Below are positions 37,637 to 42,408 of a stretch of DNA of 42,408 nt, in pieces (positions within the stretch are counted from its first letter, which is position 1; each line of letters starts with the position of its first letter). This DNA comes from Deltaproteobacteria bacterium. Lineage in GTDB: Bacteria > Desulfobacterota > GWC2-55-46 > DRQE01. The notes beneath the pieces are model-generated. The model was not told the DNA's origin. It saw nothing but the letters and a program-made list of their open reading frames with translations, and did not search any database. Location: assembly GCA_015492245.1 (NCBI GenBank), contig WGFM01000003.1:1-42408 (forward strand), read 5' to 3'. The translations under genes were made by a program, and so were the position numbers.

Positions 37637-38866
37637 GTGGCAGACAACATCCCTGTCCTGTCAGGACGAAGATTCAGAGACTTGGGCCCCAGAGAGAAAC
37701 TCCTCGTTGCATATACCCACCTTGAGGAACTAAGACAGCTAAACGGTGGCTACATAGCCTCTCCATACAGTGGAGAGGATGGTGGGAACAGATACGATGT
37801 GTTCTGGCTCAGGGACATAATGTATGCCACCTACGCAAACGAGTACATAGGCTCCTACGACAAGATGGTAGAGAGCTACAGGCTGATACTCAACATATTC
37901 CAGAAGTACAGACACAAGATTTCAAGCGGGGCAAGAAAGCGGCACTACCTTGGCAGCTGTGCCGACGAGGTGATACACGCAAGGGTGCATCCTGTAACAC
38001 TCGAGGAGATAACGAGCGAGTGGGGACACCACCAGCTCGATATTTTCGGCCTCTTTCTCTACAAGACAGGAGACCTGATAAAGAAGGGCTTCAATGTGCT
38101 GGGCACAGACTATGCAGAAACCCTGATACTCTTAAGAGACATCGTGCTCTATCTTACCACCGTAAGGTGGTACTCCGACCCTGACTTCGGCGTATGGGAA
38201 GAAGGCCCGGAGGTGCATTCCTCAAGCGTGGGCTCTGTTCTTGCAGGGCTTACCATGTGGCACGATGATGGATACTATCATCACAAATACAAACATCAGG
38301 TGGAACTATACAGGTATCTTCCTGTTCCCCAGGAGTTCATAGAGGTGGGCAGGAGGGCACTTGATGAGTTGTTGCCCCGTGAGTCAGATAGCCGCCCCTA
38401 CGACCTCGCACAGCTGAGCCTCATATGGCCCTACAATATAGTTACAGAGGGACAGGCCCACAGGATACTTAAGAATGTAGAAGACAACCTGGTAAGAGAA
38501 AGAGGGGTTGTAAGGTATCCAGGAGACCTCTTTCAGAATGCAAACCCTGACTCACCAGAGGGTAACGAGGCACAATGGCCGCTGGGGTTTGCATGGCTCA
38601 GCATAGTCTACTCGAAACTTGCCTACAAGGCGATAAGACGGATGGGTGATATGTTCGGAAAACCCACCGAACTCATAGAGAAGGCACGCTACTACCTTTC
38701 GAGACTCGAAGATGTGATGACCCCTGATGGAAAGGTGCCAGAGCTGTACAGTGCTGGCAGGATGAACCAGAATGTGCCCCTTGCATGGGCGCAGAGCTTC
38801 TATGTGATAGCCAGCCAGAGCCTTGAGCGTATATACGAGCTAACAGGCGAGGTTCGAAAGATATGA
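37637..38866 (+). CDS. Glycoside hydrolase family 15-like protein
   Basis: The 409-residue cytoplasmic protein resembles the (alpha/alpha)6 barrel shared by GH15 glucoamylases and phosphorylase-kinase regulators. Landmarks are RYDVFWLRDIMYATYA near residue 55, DFGVWEEGPEVHSSSVGSVLAGL with a likely acidic catalytic residue, RYPGDLFQNANPDSPEGNEAQWPLGFAWLSIVYSKLA, and NVPLAWAQSFYVIASQ. There is no signal peptide. It may act on internal alpha-glucans, but activity is not certain because some relatives are only regulators. GTG start behind AAGGAGG; overlaps the transporter gene by four bases. Confidence 0.78.
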   Translation: MADNIPVLSGRRFRDLGPREKLLVAYTHLEELRQLNGGYIASPYSGEDGGNRYDVFWLRDIMYATYANEYIGSYDKMVESYRLILNIFQKYRHKISSGARKRHYLGSCADEVIHARVHPVTLEEITSEWGHHQLDIFGLFLYKTGDLIKKGFNVLGTDYAETLILLRDIVLYLTTVRWYSDPDFGVWEEGPEVHSSSVGSVLAGLTMWHDDGYYHHKYKHQVELYRYLPVPQEFIEVGRRALDELLPRESDSRPYDLAQLSLIWPYNIVTEGQAHRILKNVEDNLVRERGVVRYPGDLFQNANPDSPEGNEAQWPLGFAWLSIVYSKLAYKAIRRMGDMFGKPTELIEKARYYLSRLEDVMTPDGKVPELYSAGRMNQNVPLAWAQSFYVIASQSLERIYELTGEVRKI

Positions 38867-39714
38867 ACCCTGTATCAAGAAGGGCAACGCTTTTGAACAT
38901 AGGAGCAAATGCCTTTCTTTTTGCAATAAAGCTATGGGTTGCCCTCCTTTCTGGCAGTATAGCACTGCTTTCTGACTCCTTCAACTCACTTCTCGATACC
39001 ATAGCCTCTGTGGCCATATTCATATGTGTCAAGATTTCAGACAAGGAGGCGGACGAGGGGCATCCCTTCGGGCACTCAAGGGCAGAGCCCATTGCAGGCA
39101 TAATTGTGGCCATATTCGCGGGTATCCTTGGTTTCGAGATAGTAAAGACATCCATAGAGAGGCTTATGGTTGGAGACCATGTAACCGTTACAACCGCAGC
39201 CCTTGCGGTGCCGCTTATAACCATAGGGCTGAAGGGTTACATGGCCTGGTACTTCAGGAAGGTGGGCGAGAGGGTGAAAAGCCCGGGAATAATCGCAACC
39301 AGCGTGGATTCCCTCTGTGATGTGCTGGTAGCGGTGGTGGTCATAGCAGGGCTTGTGGGTGTAAAACTGGGATACGAATATTTCGATGCCCTTGTGGGAT
39401 TTGCTGTGAGCATATGGATAGTATACACAGGTTACAGGATAGGCATGGAGAATATAGACTACCTCATGGGCAAGGCCCCACCAGAAGAACTTCTGCAGGA
39501 GATAAGGGCATCGGCACTATCTGTCGCAGGGGTTGTAGACACGAACACCATAAAGGCACACTATGTGGGTCCCTTCATCCATGTGGAAATCCATGTGGAG
39601 GTGCCAAAGGATATCTCCACCTATGAGTCCCACAGGATAGGCAACGAGGTGGAAAGGGCGATAGAGAAGATAGGCTCCATAGAGAAGGCATTCGTCCATA
39701 TAGACCCGGTATGA
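38863..39714 (+). CDS. Cation diffusion facilitator transporter (predicted Mn-type)
   Basis: CDF proteins export divalent metals in exchange for protons. The 283-residue protein has six predicted helices and a C-terminal cytoplasmic domain with HVEIHVEVPKDISTYESH. The metal site is readable: helix 2 gives N41 and D45 (NSLLD) and helix 5 gives D149 and D153 (DSLCD). An Asn/Asp plus Asp/Asp set without His is the pattern of manganese exporters such as MntE, whereas zinc members usually have His in helix 5. HPFGHSRAEPIAG is the family motif after helix 2. Metal identity is inference. Confidence 0.88.
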   Translation: MNPVSRRATLLNIGANAFLFAIKLWVALLSGSIALLSDSFNSLLDTIASVAIFICVKISDKEADEGHPFGHSRAEPIAGIIVAIFAGILGFEIVKTSIERLMVGDHVTVTTAALAVPLITIGLKGYMAWYFRKVGERVKSPGIIATSVDSLCDVLVAVVVIAGLVGVKLGYEYFDALVGFAVSIWIVYTGYRIGMENIDYLMGKAPPEELLQEIRASALSVAGVVDTNTIKAHYVGPFIHVEIHVEVPKDISTYESHRIGNEVERAIEKIGSIEKAFVHIDPV

Positions 39715-41303
39715 GCACTTATTCATTCATAGACAGGCTCGACAAGGAACAGAAAGATGCCGTAAAGAGTGTTGCCCCACACACCCTTGTTGTGGCAGGG
39801 CCTGGCAGTGGCAAGACCACGGTGCTTACGGCAAGGTATCTCAAGTGTCTCGAAGAGGGCCGTGGCCCCGAGACCATCTGTGCAATAACATTTACCAGCA
39901 GGGCAGCCCTCCAGATGCGCCACCGTATAGAGGCCGCCCTTGGTAGCCCCGTGAGGCTCCCATATGTGGATACATTCCACGGGCTGGCCCTCAGGGTGCT
40001 CAAGAAGATAAAGACCTTCAGGCTCTATGGAAGAGAAGAGACCGTGGAGATACTGGGAGAGCTGGGAATAAAGAGGCCTCTAAGGATGGCCGAAAGGCTC
40101 TCCCTTATAAAGAACATGGCCATAGAAGAGCCATCCGAAGAGGAGAGAGAGACACTCAGGCTATATACACAGGAGCTTGAGCGCAGAGGCGCCCTTGACC
40201 TCGATGACCTTCTCCTGGAGATTTCAGAGCTTTTGAAAAAGGGTGATGGCCCCTTTTTCTCTCATCTGCTTGTGGACGAGTTTCAGGATATAAACCCACT
40301 GCAGGCATATCTTATAAGGCTTTTTGTAGGACAGGGCTCAAGGCTCTTTGCCATAGGAGACCCTGACCAGTCCATATACGGGTTCAGGGGGGCCAACCTC
40401 GATGGCTTCCTCGGTTTTACAGAGAGTTTCCCGGGCTCAAGGCTTGTAACCCTCAAGCGAAACTACAGGTCCAGTGAGACCATAGTGGCCTCTGCAACGA
40501 GTGTCATAGAACACAATACCAGAAGGATTGCCCACCCTGTTGAGGCCGTAAGGAAGGGGGGAGAGAAGATAAAACACATAAGGGTAGGTAACGATAGGGA
40601 AGAGGCAGAGTTCGTTGCGAGTCAGATAGAGAGCCTTATGGGAGGACTATCCAGTATCAGCTCAACACACCATGGCTGCCACTATACCTTCTCTGATTTT
40701 GCGGTGCTCTTCAGAACCCACAGGCAGATACTCCTTTTCGAGGAGGTCTTCAGGGCCTCTTCCATACCCTACAGGGTGGTGCGCCCTCCACAGGGGATGA
40801 GGATGGTGGTAGAAGGCCTCAAGACCATGGAGGATATAACCCCGGAGGCTATCGCCGGGCTTGTGGAGAGCTGCGCTGTGGCAGAAGAGCTCGCAGGGTT
40901 TGTGCTGACGCTCGCAAAAGAGTGTGCCACAACCGAGGAGCTTACAGAAAGACTCCTGCTCATGGATACACCAGATGTGGCAGGCATAGAGGCAGACAGG
41001 GTTACACTCCTTACCCTTCATGCTGCAAAGGGGCTTGAGTTCAAGGTGGTCTTCGTTGCAGGTTGCGATGATGGGCTCATACCCCTTCGAGGCGAAGAGA
41101 TGGAGGAGGAAAGAAGGCTCTTCTATGTTGCCATGACCAGGGCAGCTGAAAGGCTCTATCTTACAGGTGCAGAGAGAAGAAGACTCGGTGATGGCCCATT
41201 CAGGAAAAGCCCCTTCATAGATGAGATACCAGGGGCGTTCATAGAGGAGCTTTCTCTACAACGCAAAAGAAGACGCCCCTTCCAGAAGGGGCTGTTCGAT
41301 TAG
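39711..41303 (+). CDS. Compact UvrD/Rep-type superfamily 1 helicase
   Basis: A 530-residue DNA helicase with all SF1A motifs: GPGSGKT (30-36), AITFTSRAALQMRHRI, the DTFHGLALRVL stretch, LLVDEFQDINPLQ (187-199), AIGDPDQSIYGFRGAN (214-229), LKRNYRSS, TLHAAKGLEFKVVFVAG (435-451) and RRLFYVAMTRAAERLYLTG. It is about 150-200 residues shorter than UvrD, Rep or PcrA. The shortage lies mainly between YRVVRPP (about 354-360) and VTLLTLHAAKG (431), where domain 2B normally sits, and at the C-terminus. Start overlaps the transporter stop (ATGA). Role in repair is likely but the specific pathway is unknown. Confidence 0.88.
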   Translation: MSTYSFIDRLDKEQKDAVKSVAPHTLVVAGPGSGKTTVLTARYLKCLEEGRGPETICAITFTSRAALQMRHRIEAALGSPVRLPYVDTFHGLALRVLKKIKTFRLYGREETVEILGELGIKRPLRMAERLSLIKNMAIEEPSEEERETLRLYTQELERRGALDLDDLLLEISELLKKGDGPFFSHLLVDEFQDINPLQAYLIRLFVGQGSRLFAIGDPDQSIYGFRGANLDGFLGFTESFPGSRLVTLKRNYRSSETIVASATSVIEHNTRRIAHPVEAVRKGGEKIKHIRVGNDREEAEFVASQIESLMGGLSSISSTHHGCHYTFSDFAVLFRTHRQILLFEEVFRASSIPYRVVRPPQGMRMVVEGLKTMEDITPEAIAGLVESCAVAEELAGFVLTLAKECATTEELTERLLLMDTPDVAGIEADRVTLLTLHAAKGLEFKVVFVAGCDDGLIPLRGEEMEEERRLFYVAMTRAAERLYLTGAERRRLGDGPFRKSPFIDEIPGAFIEELSLQRKRRRPFQKGLFD

Positions 41304-41363
41304 GCTCCTGCAAGGAACAGAAAACCTGTATTCTGGGAGCAGGCTGATTTAAGGAGAGACACT

Positions 41364-41912
41364 CTATAGCCTTGCAAGCACACCCCGATTTATTCTCTCT
41401 GCGGTCTCTTTGCCCGCGAGGAGTTCTGCAAGGGTGAATGCGAACTCAAGGGCCGTGCCAGGCCCCTGACTTGTTATTATATTGCCATCCACACATACCC
41501 TGTCATCACAGAGGATGGCCTCACCAAGCTCTTCCCTTACGGTGGGATGAGAGGTAATCCTTCTACCAGAGACTATACCAGCCTCCTTGAGCACCGTGGG
41601 GGCTGCGCATATGGCGGCTATGTATCTTCGGGAAGCAGCGTGTGTTCTTACAAGCTCAACTACACGGGGGTCTTCTCTCAAGTTCTCTGTGCCCTTCGCA
41701 CCACCTGGAAGCACCACCATGCGGAACTCCTGGCCCAGCACATCATCAAGGGTTGTATCTGCAAGCACCCTTACCCCACATCTGCCTGTTACAGGGCCTT
41801 CGGTGGTGGATGCCACCACCACATAGAGCCCGGCCCTACGCAGTATGTCCACCGTGGCAAGGGCCTCTATCTCTTCAAAGCCAGGGGCGAGTATCAAAAG
41901 CACATCCTTCAT
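41364..41912 (-). CDS. DJ-1/PfpI family protein (YajL-like)
   Basis: The 182-residue protein matches the DJ-1/ThiJ branch in length and motifs: GFEEIEALATVDILRRAG with the conserved Glu (14-15), VVLPGGAKGTENLRED, the nucleophile elbow AAICAAPTVL with C102, and TSQGPGTALEFAFTLAELL. Family members act in protection against oxidative or carbonyl stress, or as glyoxalase or amidase relatives; the activity is not settled. It stands alone on the reverse strand, convergent with the helicase gene. No Shine-Dalgarno sequence is present and a perfect promoter ends eight bases before the ATG. Confidence 0.88.
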   Translation of the reverse strand: MKDVLLILAPGFEEIEALATVDILRRAGLYVVVASTTEGPVTGRCGVRVLADTTLDDVLGQEFRMVVLPGGAKGTENLREDPRVVELVRTHAASRRYIAAICAAPTVLKEAGIVSGRRITSHPTVREELGEAILCDDRVCVDGNIITSQGPGTALEFAFTLAELLAGKETAERINRGVLARL

Positions 41913-41920
41913 GATGATTA

Positions 41921-41948
41921 ATTATACACCCTCTGATAGGCCTGTCAA
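41921..41948 (-). promoter_or_regulatory. Perfect-consensus sigma-70 promoter of the DJ-1 gene
   Basis: On the reverse strand TTGACA and TATAAT, both exact consensus, are 16 bases apart. The -10 box ends eight bases before the start codon, so the predicted transcription start is at or next to the ATG. Confidence 0.78.
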
Positions 41949-41958
41949 ACATAATGAC

Positions 41959-41987
41959 TTGACTTTTGGGACAAATAATTTTAGATT
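41959..41987 (+). promoter_or_regulatory. Candidate promoter of the truncated endonuclease gene
   Basis: TTGACT and TAGATT are 17 bases apart, about 62 bases before the ATG of the gene at the window edge. The -10 match is only moderate. Confidence 0.38.
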
Positions 41988-42049
41988 TCCCCTTAGGGAT
42001 ATGATATTCATGTATTAATAAAGTCTAAGGTGGCTTGCCCGGACAAGAT

Positions 42050-42408
42050 ATGGTGAAGCACTCAACACACAAAGAAATAGAAGAACTTGAACTCGTGCAT
42101 CTTGAAAGAATACGATATTGTTTTCTGGATAATATAGACGATATAATAAGCGGATTGCAATCGAGGCTGGAAATAAAGAACGACTGGTATAATCAATTTA
42201 TCTCTACCAAAAAGAATAGAGCCTCCGACATGGAAACGGGAGCGGAAAGGATATTCCACTATATCTTTTCACATACCATGAGACATCCCAATTCATCTCC
42301 AGTCGGTGCAGACCTTCTGTATGAAACATTCGACTCCTTTGTGCATATAGATGTTAAGACAGTATCGGAGTCCAACTGGGATGATTATAAAGGCAAAGTT
42401 GCAGTTCA
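42050..42408 (+). CDS. Putative restriction endonuclease, N-terminal part (runs off the window)
   Basis: The frame is open from ATG to the end of the window, 119 complete codons, so the C-terminus is missing. Near the end a PD-(D/E)xK-like core is visible: SSPVGADLLYETFDSFVHIDVKTV, with D88, then D101 and K103 on a hydrophobic strand. This arrangement is typical of type II restriction enzymes. The N-terminal 80 residues are helical and charged. Composition is richer in A and T than the neighbouring chromosome, as in the 4.4-6.2 kb restriction locus. A GTG at 42053 is an alternative start; no clear ribosome site is seen. A methyltransferase partner should lie beyond the window. Confidence 0.58.
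   Translation, partial: MVKHSTHKEIEELELVHLERIRYCFLDNIDDIISGLQSRLEIKNDWYNQFISTKKNRASDMETGAERIFHYIFSHTMRHPNSSPVGADLLYETFDSFVHIDVKTVSESNWDDYKGKVAV

Noticed and set aside
41304-41363. GCTCC...GGAGC inverted repeat after the helicase gene
   Set aside because: Five-base arms with a long loop and no T-run; too weak to call a terminator.

Overview
The window reads as chromosome of a Gram-negative bacterium. It carries Kdo synthesis genes (kdsB, kdsA, kdsD), an outer-membrane beta-barrel protein, and SecD/SecF/YajC. Base composition is moderate, with heavy use of AGG/AGA (Arg) and ATA (Ile) codons. Thermophile- or archaea-flavoured genes sit beside ordinary bacterial ones: bifunctional FBP aldolase/phosphatase, RtcA, AmrS and an MTH1187-type protein. 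A thermophilic or anaerobic deep-branching lineage such as Nitrospirota or Desulfobacterota is my guess from gene content, not a demonstrated assignment.

Layout. 1-3.9 kb: end of purD, then purE, a Sua5/YrdC gene, rsmB (reverse), rseC and smpB. 3.9-4.26 kb: tmRNA gene with its own promoter. 4.3-6.6 kb: an AT-rich island with a putative restriction endonuclease/adenine methyltransferase pair, directly downstream of the tmRNA 3' end. 6.7-12.8 kb: FBPA/P, a HypE/AIR-synthase-like protein, a BCAM0308-type zinc protein, the radical SAM enzyme AmrS, a thiamine-binding-like protein, rtcA (no normal start codon near its conserved N-terminus), a CopD-like membrane protein and a methyltransferase. 12.8-23.4 kb: DUF2065, a SpoIID-like lipoprotein, queA-tgt-yajC-secD-secF, then kdsB-pyrG-kdsA-kdsD, tightly packed. 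23.7-25.1 kb: a porin with a strong terminator.

25.2-30.7 kb is the most unusual part. A CuA subunit II and a B-family-like heme-copper subunit I are flanked by two tiny single-helix proteins. After them come a Sco protein, a fusion of cytochrome b, a two-cluster ferredoxin and an FlpD/MvhD domain, and an unrecognised anchored protein. Subunit I keeps all six metal-binding histidines but has Gln where oxygen reductases carry the cross-linked Tyr, so nitric oxide reduction is a serious alternative to oxygen reduction. The two transcription units appear to share a promoter plan: an FNR/HcpR-like palindrome followed, after exactly 24 bases in both, by the same octamer AGCTTCTC.

30.8-36.6 kb: tRNA-Leu(UAG) and the protein quality-control set tig-clpP-clpX-lon. 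36.7-41.3 kb: a lipid kinase, a GH15-like protein, a CDF metal exporter (predicted Mn-type) and a compact UvrD-like helicase. 41.3-41.9 kb: a DJ-1 family gene (reverse) behind a perfect-consensus promoter that would give a leaderless mRNA. The window ends inside a second putative restriction endonuclease gene.

All calls come from reading the sequence; no database search was run. The strongest candidate for something undescribed is the 25.2-30.7 kb respiratory module.
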